Shown here: positions 36,344 through 46,635 of the stretch, piece by piece | How the letters are laid out: each line of letters starts with the position of its first letter | How positions within the stretch are numbered: the stretch's first letter is position 1 | From: Bradymonas sediminis | Lineage (GTDB): Bacteria > Myxococcota_A > Bradymonadia > Bradymonadales > Bradymonadaceae | DNA: 64,000 bases | Reading direction: 5' to 3' | Assembly: GCF_003258315.1 (NCBI RefSeq) | Contig: NZ_CP030032.1 | Span: 4,757,501-4,821,500 of the forward strand | Translations under genes and position numbers: made by a program | Notes under the pieces: generated by a model | The model's input: only the letters and a program-made list of their open reading frames with translations | Told to the model about the DNA's origin: nothing | Databases searched by the model: none

Positions 36344-37531
36344 ATGAAAATAAGCGAACTTAAAGAGAGGGAGGATTTCGCCGAAATTACGGCTCGGACT
36401 CTGGCGCGCGGCTGGAGTAGACAGTTTGGGCGTCCCATCACAGTTTCAACGACGCCCATTCCGGGCGCTCAACAGTGGCTGCTGCATTCACTCTTGGGGG
36501 CGGTCTATACGCGTGATTCAGCGCCGAGTTTGCGTAAATTTGTGGCCGATCATTTTCGCTGTACGGCGAGGCCTCTGCGCATCGTCCCGCAATATATTGT
36601 GGGAACATTACTTACGCGACGGGCCGTATTGAATCGGCTCGGGCAGCCGTTTTTGTGGGTGACGCCTGCGATTGACAACTCCGCGACGCTCTTGGTGGCG
36701 CCGGGAAACCAACGCATTAGGGTCTTTGATTTTGAGTCGGGCCTGACGCGCGCCTTCTTAAAGGAAGGCTTCGATAACCGGTCCATGATGCGCGAAATTG
36801 CTGTGCGCACAAAGGCAAATGGCAGCTGTTTTACGCAGCTTCAGTCTTGGGATGAAAATGGAAAATGGCTCGAAGAGCCTATTCTTGAAGGGATACCGCT
36901 TACGCGCTGCCTGCCCTGGGTTAATAGCGCAGGTTATTTGCATGCGGCGCTGAGATCGCTCGACGTATGGCTCAATGAGACGTCTGAGGAGGTGGCGGCA
37001 GCGCAATATATCGAGCAGCTACAGCGCGAACTCCTCGAACGTCTTCATGGCCTTATCGCTCGTTATCCCGATGAACCATTGTTAGCTCGCTTGGGCCCAT
37101 TAATCGCGCAAATGAGTTGCCAAGCGTCCAAGCTTGAGACAATACAAATAGCGCATTCTCATGGTGACCTGCAGGGCGGAAATATTTGGGTTGACCACGC
37201 TCAATCCCGGACGCTTTTGATCGATTGGGAGTATAGCGCGCGTCGATTCCGCTACTATGACTTTCTCTTGATGGGGCTCGCCGCCAGACCTATAAAAAGC
37301 TTCGGTGAGCACTCCCGAGAGTTTGTTCGAGGCGGGCAACTTCGCGAGGGGCTACATCATTATTTGCCCGCCCAGGGGCAAGCCTGGCGAAAGGGGGCGC
37401 TCGCGCTTTTTTTGCTCGAAGAGTTCAATTGGGTGCTCGATGATCAGGAGCAAGGAGACTATAGCGCGCTATCTGCGAATTTTAGGGTTCTGGCACAGAT
37501 ATTCGCGGAGACGATTGAATTGCTCAGCTAA
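36344..37531 (+). CDS. Aminoglycoside-phosphotransferase/choline-kinase-fold protein
   Basis: A 395-residue protein whose C-terminal half holds the kinase catalytic loop HSHGDLQGGNIWVDHAQS (HGDxxxxN) and LLIDWEYSARRFRYYDFLL (the DxE metal site). This is the APH/choline-kinase fold. In this locus, beside LicD-like and TagD-like genes, it might phosphorylate a small alcohol or a sugar, as LicA does choline; that is inference. The N-terminal 150 residues (RGWSRQFGRPITVSTTPIPG) are unfamiliar. It is 37 bp after a glycosyltransferase gene. Confidence 0.75.
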   Translation: MKISELKEREDFAEITARTLARGWSRQFGRPITVSTTPIPGAQQWLLHSLLGAVYTRDSAPSLRKFVADHFRCTARPLRIVPQYIVGTLLTRRAVLNRLGQPFLWVTPAIDNSATLLVAPGNQRIRVFDFESGLTRAFLKEGFDNRSMMREIAVRTKANGSCFTQLQSWDENGKWLEEPILEGIPLTRCLPWVNSAGYLHAALRSLDVWLNETSEEVAAAQYIEQLQRELLERLHGLIARYPDEPLLARLGPLIAQMSCQASKLETIQIAHSHGDLQGGNIWVDHAQSRTLLIDWEYSARRFRYYDFLLMGLAARPIKSFGEHSREFVRGGQLREGLHHYLPAQGQAWRKGALALFLLEEFNWVLDDQEQGDYSALSANFRVLAQIFAETIELLS

Positions 37532-37556
37532 TTTTCGCGGCGTCGAGTTTAGTTAC

Positions 37557-38693
37557 TTATTGGGGTACCCCTGGACTGAGCAGGTCTGAAATAAGCGCTT
37601 CAAACCGAGGGCGTGCGGCCGCGACGTCGTATTGCTGAGCGGCTTCACACGCTTTAACTCCCAGGTCTTTGAGATGGGTGTCTTTAGAGAGGAATTGTTG
37701 CAAAGATTCAGTGAGTTGTTCGCTATTGCCTGGGTCGTTTAAGTGTAGCCAATCGAACGATTTGCCAATATCTTCGGCGCTACCCATCGCATGGGTGGTG
37801 ATGACTGGCATACCTGCGGCGAGTGCTTCGGGAACAACCATTCCCCAACCATCATATCGAGAGGGTGCGATGAAGACATCATGGCTTTTCATAATGCCAG
37901 GCATCCGCTCCAACTCCTGAAACCCGAGGTCAGTGATATTTGTTATAATATCAGGATAATTTGCGATGCGCTCGCCCATTTCGCCTTTGCCGCATAGTGT
38001 TAAGCTCCACGTCGCCGGATCAACTCCACGCTCATCGAGCTGTGAGAACGCGTCCAAGAGCACGTCGAAACCCTTTCGATAACTATAGCGCCCGGCGAAA
38101 AGGAAGCGAACCTTTCCGTTGGGCATATATGGTAGTTCACCACGCGAGAAGCGGCTTAATTTACTATAATAAGGAAAGTTATGAGCTGGAAGGCCGGTCA
38201 TTTCTTCAAATTGATGTTGGGCTTTAACGCCGATTCCCCAATGTTGAGCGGCAAATTTCTGAGCGGGCCAGTAGGCCGCTTTGCGCATTTTGTTGCGAAA
38301 TAGTTCGGGCGTGAGTTGTGTGACCTCGAAATGCTTGACGCCCATGGGTTCGCACCAAAACACCCAGGGGATTTTAGCGAGTGTCGCCAGATACATGGCA
38401 ACTTGATAAGACCAACCGGCGTATTGTCCGACGATGAGCACATCGGGGCGTGCCCTTATGAAATCTGTCACAAGCGTTGGGTTTAGATAATAGACGGACT
38501 TCTCAAAAGCGACGGGCAGCATCCGATGTGGGTGGGCCGGTTCGGGGAGCTTCGTCCAATGGCGACCCGGCGTCATGGAGCGTAGATAAAATACCTCGAT
38601 GTCATAAGCGTTGGAGTCGGCCAATTCGTCGAAAAGGTCTACTTGATGATAGGTAGGTATATTTGTGAGGACAACAATTTTAGGATGTGACAT
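37557..38693 (-). CDS. Glycosyltransferase family 4
   Basis: A 378-residue GT-B enzyme on the minus strand. IVVLTNIPTYHQVDLFDEL begins the first domain; RFLFAGRYSYRKGFDVLLDA and HDVFIAPSRYDGWGMVVPEA with GMPVITTHAMG form the donor site. It is convergent with the kinase-fold gene and divergent from the NMP-kinase-like gene, with a 92-bp promoter gap. Confidence 0.93.
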   Translation of the reverse strand: MSHPKIVVLTNIPTYHQVDLFDELADSNAYDIEVFYLRSMTPGRHWTKLPEPAHPHRMLPVAFEKSVYYLNPTLVTDFIRARPDVLIVGQYAGWSYQVAMYLATLAKIPWVFWCEPMGVKHFEVTQLTPELFRNKMRKAAYWPAQKFAAQHWGIGVKAQHQFEEMTGLPAHNFPYYSKLSRFSRGELPYMPNGKVRFLFAGRYSYRKGFDVLLDAFSQLDERGVDPATWSLTLCGKGEMGERIANYPDIITNITDLGFQELERMPGIMKSHDVFIAPSRYDGWGMVVPEALAAGMPVITTHAMGSAEDIGKSFDWLHLNDPGNSEQLTESLQQFLSKDTHLKDLGVKACEAAQQYDVAAARPRFEALISDLLSPGVPQ

Positions 38694-38785
38694 AGCGGTA
38701 TCAATGGCAGTTTAGGATAAAGTAGTTGGAGTCATACACCCAGAAATCTACTTGTTATTTCGCGTCTAAAAGTCGAGTTCAAAAT

Positions 38786-39430
38786 ATGCTTATATCAATT
38801 TCGGGGATCGATTGCTCAGGCAAATCGACTCAAATCGAATTGTTAACCGAGGCCCTGGTTAAGCTGGGCAAAAAACCTTTCGTGTTTTGGTTTCGTCCGG
38901 GTTATTCTTATGAACTGAACACCCTAAAAACAATGGCACGTAAGATCGTACCCTCCGCGCTTCCGGCCGCCGAGGAGAAAGAGAGGCGAAATGATGCTTT
39001 TTCTAAACCGGGAGTCAACACGGCCTGGTTAACCGCAGCGGTTGTCGATATGGCGTTTCAATATGGGGCGAAATTGCGTGCTTTAGAACGAGCGGGTTAT
39101 TTCGTAATTTGTGACCGCTATATCCACGATTCGATGCTCGATTTAAAACTTCGTTTTAGTGCGCTTAATACGGTGGACTCACCGTGGTCGCGCCTTATTT
39201 ATCGCGTCAGCCCGACCCCCGACGCGCGCTTTCTATTTACATTGCCCTACGACGAGATGCTCCGGCGTATGGAGCAAAAACAAGAACCCTTTCCGGACCC
39301 ATTGGAGATACGTGAGCAGCGTTTTCACGCATATCAGCGATTGGCAAAAACGGAGGGGTTTGATGTTGTCGACGCGGGTCAAAGCGTAGAGCAAATACAT
39401 CGAGACATATGTCAACGGCTTAAGCTGTAG
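38786..39430 (+). CDS. Thymidylate-kinase-like NMP kinase
   Basis: A 214-residue P-loop kinase. Walker A ISGIDCSGKSTQIELL, the DRY-like motif VICDRYIHDSM and a lid region (EQKQEPFPDPLEIREQRFHA) fit dTMP-kinase-like enzymes. It is probably not the housekeeping Tmk, as it lies in a polysaccharide locus and the DR(Y/H) context and lid differ; a role in sugar or nucleotide phosphorylation is possible. ATG 38786 is preferred to 38726 because the P-loop should lie at the very N-terminus. Confidence 0.8.
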   Translation: MLISISGIDCSGKSTQIELLTEALVKLGKKPFVFWFRPGYSYELNTLKTMARKIVPSALPAAEEKERRNDAFSKPGVNTAWLTAAVVDMAFQYGAKLRALERAGYFVICDRYIHDSMLDLKLRFSALNTVDSPWSRLIYRVSPTPDARFLFTLPYDEMLRRMEQKQEPFPDPLEIREQRFHAYQRLAKTEGFDVVDAGQSVEQIHRDICQRLKL

Positions 39431-39465
39431 GCGTTATAAGTATATTAAAGGCGGCTATGATGACG

Positions 39466-40146
39466 TTAAATGAGATCGCTTAGCATACTAAGTGTGAGAT
39501 CGACCGGCGTGATGTTGGGCTGGGCCTCATGCAACCCACCCTGCCTTCGCACCCGCACCGTTCTCCATCCAAGCTGAGTTGGCGCGATAAAATCTTTGTG
39601 CGGGTTATCCGCCAAATAAACGCATTCAGCGCCAGAGAATCCAGTGAGCTTTTCGATCTCTTCAAACGCACGCGCGTGAGGTTTGTCGAACTCCGGACCC
39701 CATTGCTGGGCGTAAACGATCGGGTTGAGCGTCTCTTCCAATTCCAAGGCGCGAACCTTTGCCTTTTGGCAGACGAGCGGGCCTCCGGTAAGGGCGGCGA
39801 GCTGGAAGTTCGCGGGGTGTGCGGCGAGTTGGTTGAGGCGGTCTGCGGCGTCGGGCAGGAGCTCTATTTGGGGCTCGTGGCTGCGATAGATTTGGACCAT
39901 CTTTTTAATCATATCGAGGTCATAGTTGATATCGAGTGCGTCCAAGGCCTCGTTGAAAATTGTCTGGCGGGTGCCCGCTTCAAATATTTGCCAGGCAACT
40001 TCGCTAAACCCACCGATGCGGAGTTCACGGTCGACCCACTCTCCGACCACTTCAAAACCACTTTTAGCGTAGTCGCGCTCAAGGTAGAGCGTGTCGTCGA
40101 TATCAAAGACGATGCATTTTATGCCTTCTAAAATAGGGTGTGTCAT
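39466..40146 (-). CDS. HAD-superfamily hydrolase
   Basis: A 226-residue HAD phosphatase. Motif I is VFDIDDTLYLERDY (nucleophile Asp and acid Asp), motif II LAALTGGP, and motifs III/IV QQWGPEFDKPHARAFEEI and YLADNPHKDFIAP. The cap is helical (C1). Its ATG overlaps the stop of the ATP-grasp gene (ATGA), so the two are translated together and probably act in one step. The longer open frame upstream lies inside the ATP-grasp gene. Confidence 0.9.
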   Translation of the reverse strand: MTHPILEGIKCIVFDIDDTLYLERDYAKSGFEVVGEWVDRELRIGGFSEVAWQIFEAGTRQTIFNEALDALDINYDLDMIKKMVQIYRSHEPQIELLPDAADRLNQLAAHPANFQLAALTGGPLVCQKAKVRALELEETLNPIVYAQQWGPEFDKPHARAFEEIEKLTGFSGAECVYLADNPHKDFIAPTQLGWRTVRVRRQGGLHEAQPNITPVDLTLSMLSDLI

Positions 40147-41127
40147 AGTCCGGCCTCGTCGGCGTTGAGGAAGACTGCGTCGTCGAAGCGAAGCATGACG
40201 AGTCGGTCTTTCCATTGGTCGGCATTCGCGGAGCTTTCGTGCCCGAGGACTTCTTCGACAATCCATTGGGGATAATGCGCCCCTGCCTGCCAGGCCAGCG
40301 GGAAGCCGCCGCCAAAGCGGGGGTTTATCTCAATGATATTTAGCTCGTCTGTAGCGGCGTCGTGAAATATCTGGACATTAAGGGCGCCGAAAGCATCGGG
40401 AAGCGCGTCGCCGACCGCCATGGCCAGTTTTTCGATGGCCGCATTGCGCACGGTCATGCCTTTGCTGACCTCGCCGGAGCGCACTTCGAGGCGCTTGCGC
40501 GGGACGGCACAGCGGCATTTTCCCTGGCGGTCGACGTAGAAGCTGACGGTATATTCCTCGCCGGTGGCGACCGATTGAACAATATTATTCGGCCCGGCGA
40601 AGGCGCGTAATTCCTCGGGGGTGTTGACGATTCCAAAGCCGATGGAGCGGCTGCCGTCGGCGGGTTTGGTTGCCACGGGGAATGTCCAATCCTGCGGGTT
40701 GGCGAGCACATCTTCGAGTTCGGCTTGGCGCGGGGTGGGGAAACCATTGTCGCTTAGCCAGCGATGCGTCGCGCGTTTGTTTGATGCGATCTCAATGGTT
40801 TTGGGGCCAGAAATCGCGACTGTTACACCGGCAGCTTCGAAGCGGTCGAGATTCGCTGCGTAGACCGCGAGCGCCGGGTCAATGGTCGGGATGATGAGTT
40901 TGATATCGTTCTGAGCGCAAATATCCAACACGCGATCGACGAAGCCCGGATCGGTGCACCGGGGCGCTAAAAAGCCATGGTCGGCGATATGAAAAGCCGG
41001 CGCTGCGCGGGACATCTCGAGCGCATAAACCTTTCCGTCGAGCGATAGATCGCTCAGGGTTTGTTTGAGGATTTTGAGCAGCGAGACACGACGTCCCGCA
41101 GCGGAAAGGAGAATATTAAAAGTATCG

Positions 41128-41135
<8 letters not shown>
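40143..41135 (-). CDS. ATP-grasp ligase
   Basis: A 330-residue ATP-grasp enzyme that would couple ATP hydrolysis to an amide or ester bond. The pre-ATP-grasp Rossmann part begins ILLSAAGRRVSLLKILKQTL; ATP binding is seen in FPVATKPADGSRSIGFGIV and the metal site in LNIIEINPRFGGGFPLAWQA. It resembles the CarB-like group found in capsule loci. It overlaps the fusion gene upstream by 8 bp and the HAD gene downstream by 4 bp, so three genes are tightly coupled. Product unknown. Confidence 0.88.
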
Positions 41136-42933
<1,798 letters not shown>

Positions 42934-42935
42934 AA

Positions 42936-44114
42936 TTAATTCGAGTCGTAGCGCGTTAGAAGGTCAGCCACGCGCGAGGCGCCGCGCCGCAGGTTCTGAG
43001 GCAGTTCTTGGAGCGTCAGATGATCTTTGTCTGTGTCGAAAACCGAAGCTGTAAAGCCGGCTGCGTCATCATATAAGAGGGTGTGGAAACCTATCATTTC
43101 AGCGCGGTTGAACTTCTTCTCGTTGGGCTCAAAGATATCTGCTTTTTGCAACCAGCGGGCGATAAGCTCTCGCTTCCATCTCGGCGGCTGTAGTTCGCGA
43201 AGGACCCAATCTGGGATATCGGTGCCCAATAGAGCTTTTGAGAGAGCAAGGGAGAAGTAGACCGCGGTAATCACTTCGATGCGCTTGACCCAGGCGACAA
43301 ATTTCTCCCAGTCAGGGTCGGCGTAGGCTACGATTCGGTCGACGTCGGTATGTAAACGCAAGCCGGGCGCGCGTACATAGGTGTGCTTTGCGGTGTGCAA
43401 TGAGACTTGGAGGAGGTTGGCGGTTGGTTCCAAAAGCAGGACGTTTGAGTCCTCAATGGTCACCGCATCTGCAATGAGATCGTCTCCCGAGGGCTCCTGT
43501 TCGGCGCGAATCCACCGGCCCGCGACGGGGCGCCATTGCAATTCGAACCAAACGGTTTCGCCGTCGACTTCTTTGCGGTATTCGGTGCCGCCGCCTTCGA
43601 ATGCTGCCTGTAGTTCGGCAGGTTCAACAGTCGAGCGAGTCTCAAGCACAAAGCCCATTTCGAGTAAAAGCGCGTGCGCCTCTAAAAACGGTTTCCGCGG
43701 GATGAGGACATCAAGGTCACCCATAGGGCAGGCTGCGGGATCGGGATAGATGCCGCGTGCGATGCCCGCGTTTTTAAGTCCCACAAGTGGGATATCGGCT
43801 TCCGCAAATTTGTTAGCAACACGATCCAATGTGTCCATTAAGATCGTCATTCGACGGTGGGACGCATCGTAGATCTCTTGCCATAAGTCGCGACCCGCCA
43901 GGTCGTCACAGGCGGGGTGGTCGAGGATCGCCTTTGCGATGATCGGGCCGATTTCGTTTCGCTTTGCGAACTCAATAACTTTCTCAGGAGACGTGGCGCG
44001 CAGCGTTTGTACTGAGCGCTCGTTCAATGGAGTTTGGGCGGCCATCGCGTTGAGCGCTAGTGCGCGAAGTGGATCCTGGCGGTATTGATCGGCTAATTTA
44101 GTTAGTAATTTCAT
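42936..44114 (-). CDS. Nucleotidyltransferase-fold protein (NTP_transf_5 type)
   Basis: A 392-residue protein whose centre holds the signature LVGLKNAGIARGIYPDPAAC then MGDLDVLIPR, i.e. the GxD-x-D catalytic pattern of the uncharacterised nucleotidyltransferase family PF14907. The rest is helical. Such proteins recur in capsule and exosortase-linked glycan loci; their substrate is unknown. It stands two bases upstream of the fusion gene on the same strand, heading a four-gene coupled unit (44114 down to 39466). Confidence 0.8.
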   Translation of the reverse strand: MKLLTKLADQYRQDPLRALALNAMAAQTPLNERSVQTLRATSPEKVIEFAKRNEIGPIIAKAILDHPACDDLAGRDLWQEIYDASHRRMTILMDTLDRVANKFAEADIPLVGLKNAGIARGIYPDPAACPMGDLDVLIPRKPFLEAHALLLEMGFVLETRSTVEPAELQAAFEGGGTEYRKEVDGETVWFELQWRPVAGRWIRAEQEPSGDDLIADAVTIEDSNVLLLEPTANLLQVSLHTAKHTYVRAPGLRLHTDVDRIVAYADPDWEKFVAWVKRIEVITAVYFSLALSKALLGTDIPDWVLRELQPPRWKRELIARWLQKADIFEPNEKKFNRAEMIGFHTLLYDDAAGFTASVFDTDKDHLTLQELPQNLRRGASRVADLLTRYDSN

Positions 44115-44266
44115 AGAACTTCATTTATTTCGTCAGTGCTGGAGCGTTGTTTGTTTATTCGACCAGCGAACTCGACATTGTCTTAGGTGATTCATAGGAT
44201 GCATACGAAGACTTAGTCCGTAGTATGCCTTGTCATTTCGCAACCTCTATTCAACTTGGAATTACG

Positions 44267-45415
44267 ATGCAAAAACACCCCAAAATCTACCTCTCCCCAC
44301 CCCACCTCGGCGAGCTTGAGCGGGGGTTCGTGGAGTCGGCGTTTGAGACGAATTGGATAGCACCTCTGGGGCCGAACGTCGATGGGTTTGAGCGGGAGTT
44401 TTGTGAGGAGGTCGGGGCGAAGCATGCGTTGGCCCTGTCGTCGGGGACGGCGGCGCTGCATCTGGCGTTGATTGAGGCCGGGGTGGGGCGCGGCGACGAG
44501 GTTTTTGTGTCGACGCTGACGTTTGCGGCGAGCGTGAACGCGATTGTTTATACGGGCGCGACGCCGGTGTTGGTGGATAGTGAGCGGGAGAGTTGGAACC
44601 TCGACGCCGGGCTGTTGCGCGAGGCGCTGGAGGCGCGGGCGAAGGTCGGGAAGCTGCCGAAGGCGGTGATGGTGGTGCATCTGTACGGGCAATGCGCGGA
44701 TTTGGACGCGATCGTTGAGGCGTGTGCGCAGTTTGAGGTGGCGCTGATCGAGGACGCGGCGGAGGCGCTCGGGGCGTCTTATACCGGGGCGGACGGGGTG
44801 GCGCGGACGCCCGGGACGTTTGGGCAGAGCGGGGTCTACTCGTTTAATGGCAATAAGATCATCACGACGTCGGGGGGCGGGATGTTGGTGTCGGACGATG
44901 AGGCGTTGATCGCGCATGCGCGTAAATTATCGACCCAGGCGCGCGACGCCGCGCCACACTACCAGCACTCGGAGATCGGCTACAACTACCGCCTCAGCAA
45001 CGTACTCGCCGGGATCGGGCGGGGGCAGATTCGGGTGCTCAAGGATCGCGTAGCGGCGCGGCGAGCGATCTTTGGGCGCTATGTGGAGGCGCTTGGCGGG
45101 CTTGATGGGTTGGAGTTTCAGCCCGAGGCGGCGTGGGGGACGCATAACCGGTGGTTGACGGTTTTGACCATCGATGAGGCGGCGTTTGGGGCCACGCGCG
45201 AGGATGTGCGCCTGGCGATGGAGGCGGCCAATATCGAGGCGCGGCCGGTGTGGAAGCCGATGCATCAGCAGCCGATCTTCGCGGAGTGCGAGGTGATCGG
45301 TGGGGCGGTGTCGGAGGATCTATTTGAGCGCGGGCTGTGCTTGCCGTCGGGGTCGAGTATGACAGCCGAGGAGCAGGCGCGGGTGATTGAGGTGGTGTTG
45401 GGGTGTGCGGGGTGA
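44267..45415 (+). CDS. DegT/DnrJ/EryC1 sugar aminotransferase (PglE-like)
   Basis: A 382-residue PLP enzyme that puts an amino group on a keto-sugar nucleotide. Seen are ALSSGTAALHLALIEAGVG, VDLYGQ-like VHLYGQCADLDAIVEA, EDAAEALGASYTG and the Schiff-base lysine in SFNGNKIITTSGGGM. PSGSSM at the end matches PglE/LegC types. ATG 44267 is used; the longer frame from 44225 lacks family support. Its product is a plausible substrate of the initiating transferase. The dehydratase that should feed it is not in the window. Confidence 0.94.
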   Translation: MQKHPKIYLSPPHLGELERGFVESAFETNWIAPLGPNVDGFEREFCEEVGAKHALALSSGTAALHLALIEAGVGRGDEVFVSTLTFAASVNAIVYTGATPVLVDSERESWNLDAGLLREALEARAKVGKLPKAVMVVHLYGQCADLDAIVEACAQFEVALIEDAAEALGASYTGADGVARTPGTFGQSGVYSFNGNKIITTSGGGMLVSDDEALIAHARKLSTQARDAAPHYQHSEIGYNYRLSNVLAGIGRGQIRVLKDRVAARRAIFGRYVEALGGLDGLEFQPEAAWGTHNRWLTVLTIDEAAFGATREDVRLAMEAANIEARPVWKPMHQQPIFAECEVIGGAVSEDLFERGLCLPSGSSMTAEEQARVIEVVLGCAG

Positions 45416-45467
45416 GTGCTTCGGGGCGCGTTGCGAGCGCGGCGCCCCCCTTCTGTCGCTTCGCGAC

Positions 45468-45487
45468 ATCTTCCCCGGGGGGAAGAT
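45468..45487 (+). terminator. Palindrome after the aminotransferase gene
   Basis: ATCTTCCCC faces GGGGAAGAT across two bases, 53 bases after the stop; a further GATCTTCTG follows. No T-run, so terminator function is weak. Confidence 0.35.
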
Positions 45488-45572
45488 CTTCTGTTGCTTC
45501 TGCGGGGCGCTTTGGGTTGACGTGGTGCGGGGCGTTTGCGTGACGTTGCTTAAGGCTTGCGGTGCACTCAAA

Positions 45573-45869
45573 TCAGGCTTCAAGCCGATCTTTCCAATAT
45601 CCTGGCCGCTGACGCTGATGAGCCACCGCGATAATAATTAACATTTCGGGCTCAATCATATAGATCAGCGCAAAAGGAAATCGCTGCAGCAGAACTCGCC
45701 GCGTTCCGTGTGCAAATAAACTTCCGAGTTCAGGGTTTTCTGCCACTATTTTTACGGCGCTTTCAACATCGTCGATAAAGTCGTTTCCAAGTCCGCGGGC
45801 CCGAGCTTCATAAAAGTCGACCGACGCCAAAAACTCCTCGCGAGCTGGAGCGAGAAACTGAGTCTTCAT
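45573..45869 (-). CDS. RelE/ParE-family toxin
   Basis: A 98-residue protein of the RelE/ParE superfamily. FLAPAREEFLASVDFYEARA opens it, GNDFIDDVESAVKIVAENPE follows, and the C-terminal strands FPFALIYMIEPEMLIIIAVA and HQRQRPGYW are typical of the family. It would poison gyrase or cut mRNA unless bound by its antitoxin. Its ATG overlaps the stop of the antitoxin gene by 4 bp. Confidence 0.9.
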   Translation of the reverse strand: MKTQFLAPAREEFLASVDFYEARARGLGNDFIDDVESAVKIVAENPELGSLFAHGTRRVLLQRFPFALIYMIEPEMLIIIAVAHQRQRPGYWKDRLEA

Positions 45870-46093
45870 GATGACGCGCGTTCCCGCGCCTCATGCATCA
45901 CATCTTCTGCCGAAACGGACTCAACGCTCCCGTCCCGGTAGCCCTCGACGCGTTGCCGCGCCTCGTCTTTCCACGCGGCGGTAATTAAATCCTCGTCATC
46001 AAGGCTTGCGATCAACCGACGCGCGAGCTCCGCACGTTTGGTCCGCGACAACGCGAGTGCTGCCGCTTCAACGTCTTGGGGTGCTAATGACAT
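45866..46093 (-). CDS. Antitoxin of the addiction-module CHP02574 type
   Basis: A 75-residue acidic helical protein preceding the ParE-like toxin gene. The central LSRTKRAELARRLIASLDD and AWKDEARQRVEGYRDGSVES blocks match the short addiction-module antitoxin component. ATG 46093 has GGAG six bases upstream; the longer frame to 46144 has no ribosome-binding site. It should neutralise the toxin and perhaps repress the operon. Confidence 0.88.
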   Translation of the reverse strand: MSLAPQDVEAAALALSRTKRAELARRLIASLDDEDLITAAWKDEARQRVEGYRDGSVESVSAEDVMHEARERASS

Positions 46094-46249
46094 GGTGACT
46101 CCGATTTGGGGGGCGGCTTCTACGCTTTTATAATATAGCGACAACGCCGACTAATTCCCACACGAAATCGGAGCCGCGCTCCTCGCCGAAGGCGGGGATC
46201 GTGGCTTGGCGAGGGAGGTTGGTTTTGCGTGGGCTTTGCGGGAGAGTAG

Positions 46250-46634
46250 TTACGCGAACCGACCACCTTGCAGACGCGCAATTGCGCGAGGCGACCACTT
46301 TGCCGATCCGCAACGGGCCCCCGGCCGCTGGACGCGGCCAGCCCCCAGGCTTCGCCCAGGGGCTTATTTCACTGCCGATGCAACCACCTTGCAGACGCGC
46401 AATTGCGCGAACCGACCACTTCGCAGACGCGCAATTGCGCGAACCGACCACTTTGCCGATCCGCAACCTCGAAAACCGACCACCCCTAATAACTCGACCA
46501 TTTTCGCCCCCCAGGCGCAGCCTGGGGGGCAGGCGCACATGCGCCGGGGGGCCGCGCCGCGAACCGACCACTTCGCAGACGCGCAATTGCGCGAACCGAC
46601 CACTTCGCAAACGCGCAATTGCGCGAACCGGCCA
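46250..46634 (+). repeat. Array of 32-bp-period palindromic repeats
   Basis: The palindrome GCGCAATTGCGC occurs five times, at 46276, 46397, 46429, 46581 and 46613. Each copy sits in a unit of about 32 bp with GAACCGACCACTT and GCAGAC; the pairs 46397/46429 and 46581/46613 are exactly 32 bp apart. Shorter relatives (CCACTTTGCCGATCCGCAAC) stand at about 46300 and 46449. Hairpins such as GCCCCCCAGG/CCTGGGGGGC (46508-46532) lie between. The array fills the gap from the antitoxin promoter to the barrel gene stop, with no spacer pattern of CRISPR type. Confidence 0.85.
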
Positions 46635-46635
46635 C

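Noticed and set aside
46250-46634. CRISPR array
   Set aside because: The units are joined or spaced irregularly, there are no unique spacers of even length, and no cas genes are near.
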